Source: Ptychodera flava
Taxonomy: Eukaryota; Hemichordata; Enteropneusta; Ptychoderidae
Reading direction: 5' to 3'
Assembly: GCF_041260155.1 (NCBI RefSeq)
Contig: NC_091935.1
Location: forward strand, 39,393,303 to 39,457,302
DNA length: 64,000 nucleotides
Part shown: positions 15,101 through 25,900 of the stretch, piece by piece
How positions within the stretch are numbered: the first letter of the stretch is position 1
Layout of the letters: each line of letters begins with the position of its first letter
Notes under the pieces: model-generated
Told to the model about the DNA's origin: nothing
Databases searched by the model: none
The model's input: only the letters and a program-made list of their open reading frames with translations
Made by a program: the position numbers and the translations under genes

Positions 15101-17414
15101 GACAATTCAAGCTTGAAAACGTATTTCATTAGGTCTGTACACGCCTACAATCATTGTAAGTCCTTCAACTCTCAGAAGTTTTTTCTGAAAACCCTTGAAA
15201 ATCGGCCCGACATCGCAAAATAATCGTTCTTGCTGTTGTAAAACACAAAAAGTCGTAAAAATAGAGTTTTGCGACATGTTCTCTCCGACGACACGGAGTG
15301 AACTCACTGTTTTGTATGTGTGCCGTAAAGTGGTATGCTCTTGACAGTGGTTGCCATTCTCTTTGGTGCAAGTGTATGAGTCGTATGACAGTCGATCGCG
15401 ATTGGCTTTACGCGATAGTGTAATTGCATCATGTGCTTGGTAAATGGATGTAAACTTATTCGAAGCCATGGATCTCGGCAAAACGGGCTCAGTCGACCAA
15501 GGAGGCCACATATTGCAGCTACGTAGTGCGTGAGATGCAGACAGTTTCAAATTACGTGACCTTGGTTGTTAGGGATCGGCTCTCACTTACAGAAAACAAA
15601 TCTGCACTGAAGAGTAACGAAAACGAAACTTGAATCTGCTCTCTTGACGAATACATTTATCACAATAAAACTTTGAAAGACTGCTGTGCTCAGTGAGCAA
15701 ACATGTAAACAGTTAAAAGGGTTGCAGATGTACATGTGCGTATGCATTGGAAGATAAACACTACTACAAGCAGAGCAGTGAGTTGTTTGTGATCTCAGCG
15801 TGATAATAAAGAGCAGCAGCCAGCCATGCACATTGTAAATCACACAATCTTATTACTCTTATGCAAAGATTTTAATTTGGATTAGGTTGTGGGAAAATTC
15901 CAAATTCAAGGATGTTTTCGAGATGGCCAAATCTACAGAAAAGACTAAAGTATTCTCACATTTCTTCAGCTACATTTCAGATTTGGTAATAGTCCTGCAT
16001 TTTAACAAGATGTACATGTAGTTCATGTTTGAATCTGTTTTTTCCCTCTTTGAATTCACTTCATATGGCCAAACTCTTGCTCTCTGTTACAAATTACTGG
16101 TACAGTTATTAGAAATTTACGGCAAGTAATTTTTCCTCTCGGGCAAGTAAAAATGAAATTCACGTGTCCCACGGTTAGAAAGTTTGAAAATTTTTTTTGA
16201 GGCCTGCAGTATGAGTTGACTTTTTGTGACGTGTACTCACCATATTTTCAAGAATTTATAAATTAGAATGAGTATGTGGCAATGACAAAATGCTGTATTA
16301 CACCGATCACATGATGTGTTAAACTGCCACCAGATTTTTCATAATTGCCACCTGATTTTATATCCGGTGGCAAACTTTTGCCAGAAGAAATAAAAAATTA
16401 TTCCTATCCCTGTGAAATATACTGTATGATCTGGTTTGACGGACATACATGTATAAAACTATTGGTATGAATATATGTAATATGAAAGAACCAACCTGAT
16501 TTGTACTGACAGCTGCATTGAATATTTCTAGAAGTGGTCTTCCTGTTCTAAGATTTGGTGCCATAGACTCATCCCTGGTATTCAATCCATAGGCTGTCTC
16601 TAAGCACTGAATGGCCACTGTTTAAATTGTGAAAAGAAAAGTATATCTCATGGTACCAATAGACACAAAACACATAACTTGCAATGTTCAATAATGTACA
16701 AATGTACTGTTATTGTGAAACTAGTACAGTTGTGTGTTAAACTTACTTCCTGCTCTGAATCACTTTCATTGCAAAAAGGTCAAATTCAATGCAAAGAGGT
16801 TAAAAGTACCTGGAAGCTACTGATCAGTTGTACGTAACATGTTGATACAGTTGAATGTGCATTTCACAGTGGTTTGCGTTGAATCATCTGGCAATACAGG
16901 AAATAGACAGTTGAGGAGTTGCCAACACTGTCAGGCTTAATTATCGTCTAGCTGCAATATCAGTTGATGACAAAGAAATCAATTCGCGAAAGTTGAAACA
17001 CTGTTTGGAAGGAGGTAAGACGTCATCAAAACAATACCACCACATCCACACAAACAATGTTTGCAAATGCTGGATTCTTGACAGTTAGCAGGGTTAGCAG
17101 GATGTTTGGTGTTGTTTTGACTAAGTGTGATCTCCTTCCAGACAATGTTTTGCCTTTAACCGAGTTGATTTCTTTGTTATTGACTGATATTACCCCTGAA
17201 TGATGATAATGAAGCCTGACAGTGTTGGCAACTCCTCAATTAAGTCAGTATGTTTTATTCCTGTATTGCCACTGGTTCAATGCAAACCACTATATACTTG
17301 TGTTACTTGCTCACCTTCTACACTTTCAGCAGAATCTGAAGAGAGACTTCCCAACTGTAACTGACTTTCAAGAAACTCTATGATGGAGAAGACTAATCGA
17401 TTGACATCTGACAT
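6192..17414 (-). CDS. SGTA: Small glutamine-rich TPR-containing protein alpha (SGTA), complete, nine coding exons
   Basis: Coding exons (minus): 17414-17315, 16617-16496, 13866-13731, 13152-12948, 11558-11420, 10711-10613, 10172-10135, 8259-8149, 6318-6192. The joined frame is 1077 nt, 358 aa, stop TGA. SGTA is a cytosolic co-chaperone that binds Hsp70/Hsp90 tails and hands tail-anchored or mislocalised membrane proteins to the BAG6/GET system. Visible parts in order: an N-terminal dimerisation domain (1-74, with [14 protein letters not shown]); a Ser/Thr-rich then Lys/Glu-rich linker (75-115); three TPRs (about 112-213). Carboxylate-clamp candidates are N121, N152 (CNRAAAYSK), K182 and R186 (SKAYGRMG). 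Next come a Gly-rich stretch (235-251), NP-Met repeats (260-285), and the Gln-rich substrate-binding tail with [16 protein letters not shown]. It is longer than human SGTA (313 aa), mainly in the linker and Gly-rich tail. The start is the first ATG of the conserved N-terminus. A possible acceptor (TTTATAG) lies 14 nt upstream of it, so an untranslated first exon is likely further up. Confidence 0.96.
7800..7992. mobile_element. TTAA-type MITE in SGTA intron 8
   Basis: TTAA at 7800-7803 and 7989-7992 brackets a 185-bp element with inverted ends AGGTATACAGTCACCT and AGGTGACAGTATACCT (one mismatch). TTAA duplication with AGG termini fits piggyBac/Kolobok-type transposition; the superfamily is inferred. 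It has no coding capacity. Confidence 0.65.
9760..10107. mobile_element. Degenerate Harbinger-like MITE in SGTA intron 7
   Basis: The left end GGCCACAGTGAGTAAATTCT is mirrored by an end reading CAAAACATTGACTCACTTTGGCC at 10085-10107. It shares its terminal pattern (GGCC, a purine run, then a GCGTCC-like subterminal block) with the better preserved copy at 39565-39828. Target duplication is no longer clear (ATA versus GTA). Confidence 0.5.
11810..12809. mobile_element. 1-kb TTAA-flanked transposon in SGTA intron 4
   Basis: Perfect 15-bp inverted ends, AGGGGAAATTTACCC and GGGTAAATTTCCCCT, are bracketed by TTAA at 11806-11809 and 12810-12813. Weaker inverted similarity runs further in: TCACTTTCACT blocks, then CCGGAAGTGACGT at 11941-11953, mirrored at 12677-12690. 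The element is more GC-rich and CpG-rich than its surroundings. It holds one small open frame (12071-12250) just after the left promoter-like block. TTAA with AGG ends suggests a piggyBac/Kolobok-type element. No transposase catalytic region was seen, so it is probably a deletion derivative. Confidence 0.75.
12071..12250 (+). CDS. Hypothetical 59-aa Ser/Asp-rich frame inside the TTAA transposon
   Basis: ATG GCG start, 59 codons, TGA stop. It begins [20 protein letters not shown] and continues with a run rich in Ser, Glu and Asp (residues 21-41). It is antisense to SGTA and lies in its intron 4. About 120 bases upstream is an ETS/CRE-like block, CCGGAAGTGACGT. I do not recognise the family. 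It could be the N-terminal exon of the protein of an autonomous parent element, or a chance frame. No splice partner was found within the element. Confidence 0.3.
   Translation: MAKIIGNNFKPERAIDDPRLTSSESYSGSSSESDYSSSDDEVQVTLGDQSCLSLSTQSL
14560..16412. mobile_element. Non-autonomous hAT element (copy A) in SGTA intron 2, interrupted by a second hAT
   Basis: The left end CAGTGTTCGAAATAATCGG and right end TATCCCTG (inverted CAGGGATAGGAATAA) match the ends of the coding copy at 46277-52161. So do the subterminal GGTGGCA/TGCCACC inverted clusters. Without the nested insertion at 14977-16206 the element would be about 620 bp and lacks the transposase present in the other copy. Flanking bases (CTCCG and TGAAA) no longer show a duplication. 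Confidence 0.75.
14977..16206. mobile_element. Second hAT-like element nested in copy A, 5-bp duplication
   Basis: Ends CAGGGCTCAAAAATT and (inverted) CAGGCCTCAAAAAAAATTTT, 1230 bp, with CAGTA at 14972-14976 and 16207-16211. The related element at 46277-52161 keeps the uninterrupted site near 51957-51975 (AAGCCACTATGGGTTGAC), which confirms both borders. Inside, GGGCAAGTAA motifs repeat near both ends. The 147-codon minus frame at 15107-15550 has no recognisable domain. Confidence 0.75.
16868..17291. repeat. Long imperfect inverted repeat in SGTA intron 1
   Basis: The left arm starts AGTGGTTTGCGTTGAA and the right arm ends TTCAATGCAAACCACT. Matching blocks continue inward on both sides (GGCAATACAGG, TTGAGGAGTTGCCAACACTG, CAAAGAAATCAA). 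The arms are about 185-190 bp with a short central loop near 17045-17095. The right arm stops about 23 bases from the exon 1 splice donor at 17314. It may be an old foldback transposon. Confidence 0.75.
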
Positions 17415-18214
17415 CTTGTTCTGTAATTCTATAAACATACAGATACATTCTTTGAAAAGTGAAACAAATTTGGTAATTTTCAAGGTATAATTTTAACATT
17501 TGCTCCTAAGAGCAAGATGGTATTTTAATATACAAACTCACTGACAAATTAGATTGTGGCATAATTATCAAAGATGATGTCAATAACACCTACTGTGGCA
17601 TAATTTCTAAAACAACTTTGTGATTTTATTCTGATAGTGTGTATAGCTAGCATTTTGGTAAATATCATGACCTACAGCTGTGATAACATAAGCCCTCTAC
17701 AAGCAAATTTTGGTTCACTCTCATGTATTCTATTTTAAAGTCAGACCATGTAGCAAAAATAGGGGTGGGTTGGTTTAAGGGGCAGGTTAGGTATTGTTGC
17801 CTAGCCTGTGCATTCTTGTGAGCTAGAGCACCATTTCCACTCCATGATGCTATGCAAGAATCAAGGTCATGCAATTGTAGTTGTTCCCATATAGGCCTGT
17901 GATGATACAAGCCTCTGTTGATTTAAGAATAATTGAATTGCCCTTCCTATACTACCAATTAAGTGGAATACTAAGGTATAAGTACCTTGTAAACTGGAAA
18001 GCTTGTAACTATTGTTGCACAACATCAAGTCACAACTAGGCATACATTCACTGTGAGAGGAGGGTCCTTTTACATATATACAGACATGTCTCTGACTTTG
18101 TGTGTTCCAGTGTGCCCTCTGAGCCAATTTCACACAAGCCCTGCTCAGAGTTTTTTCTCAGACTCATGAAAATTTTACACATTTGTACATGGCTAAGCTT
18201 GAGCAAATTTCAAG

Positions 18215-18781
18215 GGGGTCCAGACACTTCGCACCAAAACCAGTTCGCCCCACACAACTTCGTCCCAAAACCATTTCGTACCTAAACCATCTAGTCCCAA
18301 GTACTACTTCGCCCAACCCCACTTCGCCCCAAGTACCACATCGTACTAAAACCACTTCGCCCAAAGTATAGTACCGTCAACTCGTCCTGAAACAACGATG
18401 TTACGACGTATCATAAGGTTGTTTTTACCTACAACTTGGAAGCTTAATGTGTTATTGTTGCATGAAACCATAAACGATAGAATAAGAAAAAAAGAAACAC
18501 GCAAATGCTACAACTCAGGTGCCGTGCGCGGAATTGCACGATGTCAATTTCGCGAAATGCGTACACTTTCAAGATTTCAGTCCCAGGATGACAGGAAGGT
18601 GGTTATTTTCAGCTTTACCAGTTAGCGATAAGTTTCGGGCAAAGTGGTTTGGGGGACATGACTTTTGGGGCGAAGTGGTTTTGGTACGAGGTTGTTTTGG
18701 TGCGAAGTGGTTTTGGTGCGAAATGGTATGGGAAGAGATGGTATGGTGCTAAGTGGTTTTGGTGCGAAGTGTTTGGGAACC
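18215..18781. mobile_element. Foldback element made of ACTTCGCACCAAAACC-type subrepeats
   Basis: Both arms are degenerate short tandem repeats around ACTTCGCACCAAAACC (left, about 18226-18372) and its complement GGTTTTGGTGCGAAGT (right, about 18633-18775). They are separated by about 250 bp of unique sequence. An 8-bp direct repeat, ATTTCAAG, flanks it at 18207-18214 and 18782-18789. Long inverted arms made of short subrepeats plus an 8-bp duplication match what is known of sea urchin TU foldback elements. It lies between SGTA and CLPP. Confidence 0.8.
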
Positions 18782-18862
18782 ATTTCAAGATATTCAACTG
18801 ACTCAGAGAGTTTGAAAATCCTACTACTAGGCATACGTACTGCTGCAAACCGTGCCGACTAA

Positions 18863-19925
18863 GCTGTTACACATGGTCCCTCCACAAGGAGGGATGGTGT
18901 GGAGGGACTGTGCTGTACTGTACATCGCCATTTATATGTAGGTTACGCATGATTTATCATTTCTCAGGTACTTTTATCTTGCAAAGGCCTATTAAACTAC
19001 TTTAATGATAATGTAGTGTGTATTGGCACTGCAGCAAAAGCCATTCAGCTTGAAGGTTTTTGAAAAAATTTGATTGGCAATGGTACACATGTGCAGTTCT
19101 TGGTGGAGTGGAGTCTATTTTTGTACATCCAGGAGTGGAGTGACTGTGATTGATTTTATGAAAGGTAATTATATGTACTCATTTGCAATTCGATAAAAGT
19201 CACAGTTTTGCAAATACTTCGTGTACTAACGATCGCATCTCAATTTCACCATGTAAAACCAGCTAAAACAAAGACATTACTGATGTGTGAATTTGTGGTG
19301 ACTGAGGCCAGAGATGATTAACGAGAACAGATTCCCCAATCATTACTAGAGCATTAAATTGGTACTTCGAAATACAGCATGCCTAGAACAGTTTTGAACT
19401 GGCAGAGAGTAATGAATTATCACAAGCAACGGATCTAACCATAGACCCTGGCCCGTCAAGCTCAACCTGGAGATACCCCCACAGTAATAGCAATTAGTTT
19501 ATATAATTGACGGGATGAAGAGTCTTGGATATTAAACGTACGTGGATTGAATCAGTGATGCACATGCACAAGGCATGACTACTCTTACATTTCAAACAAA
19601 GTATATCTGCAATGCTGGGACGTACCTTAAATCATCTAAGAATCGGTAAGCAAACAATATGATGATCTACGTTTTCCGAAAGGAAAGAAAAACGTCCTTT
19701 GATTGCCACTTTCTATGAGAGTTTCGATGTTCGTAAGTCAACGTGTGCATGCGCTGTTACTCAATGGTTTCAGGTCACTCTGCGCAAACCGGAAGGGAAT
19801 AAAGAAAATAAGAAAGGTCGTGGAGGGTCAGAGGTTAAATGAGTATGCACATTGTATAATACCATCGCCGTCCAGAGCGAAGCGAAGTTGAAAATCACCG
19901 GAGTTTTGTAGCGTTGAGTTTGAAA
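18863..19925. promoter_or_regulatory. Head-to-head intergenic/promoter region between SGTA and CLPP
   Basis: SGTA (minus) and CLPP (plus) diverge from this region, so the CLPP promoter, and probably the untranslated first exon of SGTA, lie here. An ETS-like ACCGGAAGGGA sits at 19789-19799 and CpG density rises at 19730-19925. A plausible minus-strand donor, AAG|GTACGT, occurs near 19628-19620 and could end an SGTA leader exon. A hairpin, GTCCCTCCACA / TGTGGAGGGAC, lies at about 18876-18911. Start sites cannot be assigned from sequence alone. Confidence 0.4.
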
Positions 19926-22900
19926 ATGATCCGCCGTACAGTGCAGGTATGTCCGTTTGTAAGAGGAAAGCTTTTTAAATTTGCAGTACCGTCACCAGGA
20001 ATGCACAAACGTTCTCAAAATCATGCAACTCCCAAGTACTACTGGTACAAATCAATCTGGCAGTGGCAGTGCCACTCCACTGTTTACAGCACCATGAGAT
20101 TGAAGCGACAGGGCAACTCTAGTACTACAAGCTGCGGAACCTCTGAGTCCTAACTAACTTGAAATGAGAGTCTATCTACAAGCTATAAAGGGCCAAAGAA
20201 TGTTGTAATCATATTTTGCAGTAGATCTCTCACACAGGCTGAGGGGGGGGGGGGGGAGGGGGCTTGAAAATACTGTGAGACTGAAAGGAGACTTGAAAAA
20301 AAGTGAATCAATATTTCAAAAAGTCATATAAAAGAAAAATTAAAAAACACGTCCACAGTTGTGTATTTTGTCACTGCAATTTATTGTACACATTTATTAA
20401 CAACAGAACTTTCTCACACCCTTCTAAGTCAGCACAAATCACCTGATACTTCTTCATAAACTTTGTTGTGTCATATTAACATTCTTATTTAAGAATAGTA
20501 CATACATAGTACCAACATAGTGATCCACAATAGACTCTTTCCTTTTGTGCAATGTTTATGACTTTTAATGCTACATTCTACGCACAATGATTTGCTGAAT
20601 TCTCCAGCATAGACATACCAAAGGTGTGTGTTAATTAAGTTGCCAGGCTGAGTGACACCTGTCAGTTCTTTAGCTCGTTGGACCCAACCCTTTCTGAAAG
20701 TATCACACTGAATGGCTGAGTAATTGAGGAACACTCAAAACAGTTCTCTGTTGTGGTTTCAGGAAATAGATAATTTTTTGTGAGATTCACAGCAACATGC
20801 CAATGTTTGAATTCACTGCATGGATTACAGACATGAATATCTGTGAATGTTTAGTTTTTATTTGTAAATCATTTAATGCAATATCAGTAGGTGGCAAGTT
20901 TTGTTTTCCTGGAAAGAGAATAAGATGTTGTTTTGAGATTATACGTGTTTGAGTTCACATAGCATGACATCCAATTCCTTTGACAAATCTCTATGGCAAT
21001 GGCACTTAAATTTGCTTTTCAACCCAGGTAGACATCATCATTAGTCAATATTTTACCGTGAAGTCCACAAAGTCAACATCTTTGACTTCTCTGCAAGTGA
21101 ACTGGCTCTGATTTTAAGTAGACTGGTGTTTAGTGGTTGTAGCATTAAGGATATTCCAGGTGGAAAGCACTAGATAAAAATATTGACTGACTGAACAGTT
21201 CAACTAGTTTGTCATAAAGATAATGAAAAAATATAGCTATTGGTGAAAAATAAGCAACTTATATTTACAAGTGATCATACTGGGTATGCTGCCATCGTGG
21301 AACTGTGTAAACAGAATGATACTTAGTTCTGATGAGTAAACCAATTGTCAAGCAGATTATCTTACTGTGCGTGGGATATTTTCTTTTCTCACCATGTAGG
21401 TATTAGTACGGCCAAGTGCAATTACGCAATGGAAACGATGTCTTCATCAAACAAGTAGATTGCACTTGCCAATGGTTCCTATTGTTATTGAACAAACAGT
21501 GAGTATTATTGTGTTTCATTAGAAAACTTGACAAGTTCTATACTTTCTTTACATCTCAAACCATCAACTTTTGAGCAGTTTAGAAATCTGTTTGATGGAA
21601 CAGAATTTGACTACTCAAATGTAGGTGTTCAAAAGATACATAATTTAATTTCAACTCAAATCATTTTTATAGAGCAAGTTTTTACTGTGTTTGTGTCAGT
21701 ACCTTTCATCTAGGCTTTGGCAGTCACATTATTTACCCGTATTTGATTTGCTACATGATGATACTGATACTGAAAATAACATTTTGATAAAGTCAATTAA
21801 ATGTATTCATAAGCTTTTCATCTGTGCTGTTTCATATATCTTTATGGTATAATCAAAGATCATCGATGCTGAATTTGTTAATTACAACAACACTTCAGCT
21901 GTCCCTGAGTACAAGCATTGATACAGAAAAAATGACTTAGATCTAGCTACCTTACCATCCCTCACAAAATACCTGGTCTGTAACTTGTATACATATGACT
22001 ACCAATTACTAGTAGTTTCCAGGTATTCAATGCTAGATTGTTATCATGGTGACATTTGTTCATCAAATATTTCTGTTTATTGTTATTTTTTGTTCAGGGC
22101 CGTGGTGAGAGAGCCTATGATATTTATTCAAGGCTTTTAAAAGAAAGAATAATATGTTTGATGGGGCCGGTGAGTAATTACATATTGTGTGTAATTGTTT
22201 ATTACTTTGTTCCAGGGTGTTTGAAGTGATATTAAAGGATATTTAACAGTGTTGCTGATACCTAGCCGCAACTGTTTACACATCCTCCACATTATAAGCA
22301 AATCATCAGATCATATAATCATTCTTTACTATGCAACTGATATTTTTCAGAATGTTCAACCCTTGAAAATTGTTTATAGACTACACAAAAGCAGCATATT
22401 TTTATACGTACAAGGATGTAAGACTGGTGCATAATGCATGATTACTCTTGTATTATCATAAAACAAGACCATTGCTAGTTTTTAAATATGATATTTTAAA
22501 GTTATGCGTTATCATTTAGTTTTGCTCAAAAAGTTTTTGTTACATTTACTTGAGAATGTTCGTACGATATCGTAATATATAAAAATAAGTCATAAGTACA
22601 CCCATATCCTTAGACTTGCTCCAAATCTGTGGGCATATACAGTGTTGCAACCAGGAATTTTAAACCTTGTGACACTGTGTCCCACTACCGTTTATTTTTT
22701 GGGACATTTTGCACATATTGGGGACAAGATGTGTCATTTTGTAAAGTTTCACAGAACAAAATTCAAGCAACCGGGACCATGTTGCTAGGCTTGGATTTCA
22801 GGCAATTATAGCAGCATACCGTATCTGCCGCCAATCACAGCTCAGTCAGACTACAAGCAAGTTATGATACCAAGTGGAGCATTTTAATTACTTTAAATCA

Positions 22901-25900
22901 TAGCTCCAAAAGTACGTTAGTATAAGCCTAAAAATAATCATGCAAAATAAAGGTCGTCGTCTGTATCAGATATTACTTGCAGACTATACCCAACACAGAC
23001 GACTCATGAGTGCGCTCAAGGTGATCCGCAGTACACGAGAATGCGGGACAACAGGCTCTGTTTTGGGGGGACATTGTCAAAAGGGCACGTCCTGGCAGCA
23101 ACACTGCATATAAATATCAAAACAGAATAAATTGAAGGAATAAACTTCAGCAGACTGTCACGTTAGTGGTAGGCTGTTGCGCAGATGATGGGATGAAGGC
23201 ATTGGCTAGGCCAACCAGTAACTGCTGCGGAGAAAAGCCAAGCGACTTAGGAACCAGTCAACCAAACCTCCAAAACCAAGCCATTTGTAATCAACACTAG
23301 CAAATCTTTTCTGATATTATTATGAAACATTAATATATTTTAATTGTTACATTTACAGATCACAGATGATATATCTAGTATCGTAGTGGCACAACTACTA
23401 TTTCTACAATCAGAAAGTAATAAAAAGCCCATCCATATGTACATCAATAGTCCAGGTAAGTTTTAATTTTCTCATCACACACTCCTAGTCCACCCTGTTT
23501 GTTAGTGTGAACTTCCAAATAGCATTGAGGAAAAAGGTTAAAAATGGAGTGCTTTTCTGTCTAGTATATTGCATTGTTGTATAGGAAAACTTGTTTTGGC
23601 AGATCTGTCACACAGTCTATTGCAGATAATAGGCAATACTGACATAAGAACTTCTAGCACTGGATATGGGGAAAAAATGTCATAGCAGTGTCTTGATTGA
23701 AAACTGCTAATCCCCATTGTATATTGTGACCTTAGTGTTTCTACTCAAACATTACAATGTGCAAGGACAAGCCCCTATAAAAGCCGGATTATCGTAAATC
23801 CATGCGAATGTAAAAAGCCACGCTACTGATCGGAGGTGCCGTCTTTGGTCCCAGAATCCCATAATTTTGCCATCTTTTAGGCGTTCATTGTAATCGAATC
23901 TTGCATTTGATGTCTGTGAATACATAGCGACTACACTTGAGTAAAATATAAACTGAAAAATACGTTCCGTTTTTTTGTCGTAGAATTCAAAATGTGTTCC
24001 CTGTACAACCATTTGACCCCTCTTTTGCATATGTTACTAAAGTGCCCATCATGATTATTCAAATTCATCATACGGTCAAAGCGATGCTATTAAAATTCAA
24101 AAACTCCCGCCCAGTGTATGCAAATCGCTGCATCATCAGTTATCTCCCTATTGTGCGCCCACGGTCCTGTAATTTCCCACCAGTAGCTGTACATGAAGAT
24201 TTCCCCCAGTTTTTTTATGTCAATTGCTAGTTCTTGTTGTACTCCCCAAAGCATGTTAAAACACCTAATATTTATCTTGTCAAGATAGCATCTGTACAAT
24301 TAAAAAAACATTCATCATATATATTTGAATTGTAGTCCTGACTAGAATGCACTTCTCAACAATAACAATGCAGTCTATACATGTACCGGTACAGGCTGAG
24401 TTGACAAGCTGAATACTGTGTATCTTCACTTTGGGGGTAGCAGAACAATAAACTGTAATTGACATTCAGAACAAAATGGTGAAAAAATCATCAGATGTTA
24501 CAGAAACTATAAGAAGATGAAAGGAAATTATCACTTAAAGTTCAATGACTGTGTTTCTTTACATTTCAGGAGGCTCGGTCACGGCAGGATTAGGTATCTA
24601 TGACTCAATGCAATATGTACTGCCCCCTATAGCCACATGGTGTGTTGGTCAAGCATGTAGTATGGCTTCATTACTTTTGTGTGCAGGCACTCCAGGGATG
24701 AGACATAGCTTACCAAATTCAAGAATTATGGTCCATCAACCTTCAGGTTCAGCTGTGGTAAGTATTTACACATGGAACAACTAATGACATCCCTTTCATC
24801 AACAGCTTAGAGCTCCTACCTGCTGCATATGTGAACTGTCAACAGTGTACAGAAATTTGGCACTTGCAATACTTAGGGGATAAATCTCACGATGTGTATG
24901 TTCAACATATAACATCAGTTTTGGTTGAACTGAGTACTGAGCAATAACATAATGTTACATAACTACAAAAATTGAGATATGACAATTTTCTCTTGTATGG
25001 AGTAACAAATCATTGTCTCATTTTACTTCATTAAAATTGTCTTGTATTTAAGGATTCTTTACGGTGGCCCAAAACTACCAGTTCTCCGCATTTAAAGTCT
25101 GCGTCGCATTCAATTGTTTTTCTCTCACATATGTGTCCGCATTCAAAGTCTGCTTCGCATTCAATTTTTTTTCTCTCACATATGTCTCCGCATCCAAAGT
25201 CTGCGTCGCATTCAATTTTTTTTCTCTCACATAATTTTATGTCTCCGCATTCAAAGTCTGCGTCGCATTCAATGTTTTTTCTCTCACATATGTCTCCGCA
25301 TTTAAAGTCTGCGTCGCATTAAATTTTTATTTTCTCACATAATTTTATGTCTCCGCATTCAAAGTCTGCGTCGCATTCAATTTTTTTCTCTGGCATAATT
25401 TTATGTCTCCGCATTCAAAGTCTGCGTCGCATTCAATGTTTTTTCTCTCACATATGTCTCCGCATTCAAAGTCTGCGTCGCATTCAATTGTTTTTCTCTC
25501 ATATAATTTTGTGTCTCCGCATTCAAAGTCTGCGTCGCATTCAATTTTTTTTCTCTCACATATGTCTCCGCATTCAAAGTCTGCATCGCATTCAATTGTT
25601 TTTCTCTCACATATGTCTCCGCATTCAAAGTCTGCATCGCATTCAATTGTTTCTCTCTCACATATGTCTCCGCATTCAAAGTCTGCGTCACATTCAATTA
25701 TTTCTCTCCTAGATGGCCGTCGCAGTCAGTGATTTTGTCACCAACACATGAGGGCGCTGGCAAGTTTTTTTGAGCGTGACCCTCGCTCTATGACCCATGA
25801 ATTGCATCCGGAAAAAGTATCACTCTTTCAGTGTTCGTGATCGCGTAAAGCTCATTGATTTCGAAGGTAAGTGACAAAGTTATTCATTGTATTGTAAGCT

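Noticed and set aside
15107..15550. 147-codon minus-strand frame as a host gene
   Set aside because: It lies entirely inside the nested hAT element, has no recognisable domain, and is not compatible with SGTA splicing.
25347..25347. CLPP broken by the foldback insertion
   Set aside because: Exons 5 and 6 on either side join in frame with intact donor and acceptor, so the element is a tolerated intronic insertion.
25347..25732. Open frames of 109-121 codons as a real repetitive protein
   Set aside because: They arise from the tandem array and exist in several frames on both strands, with no promoter, splice context or known domain.
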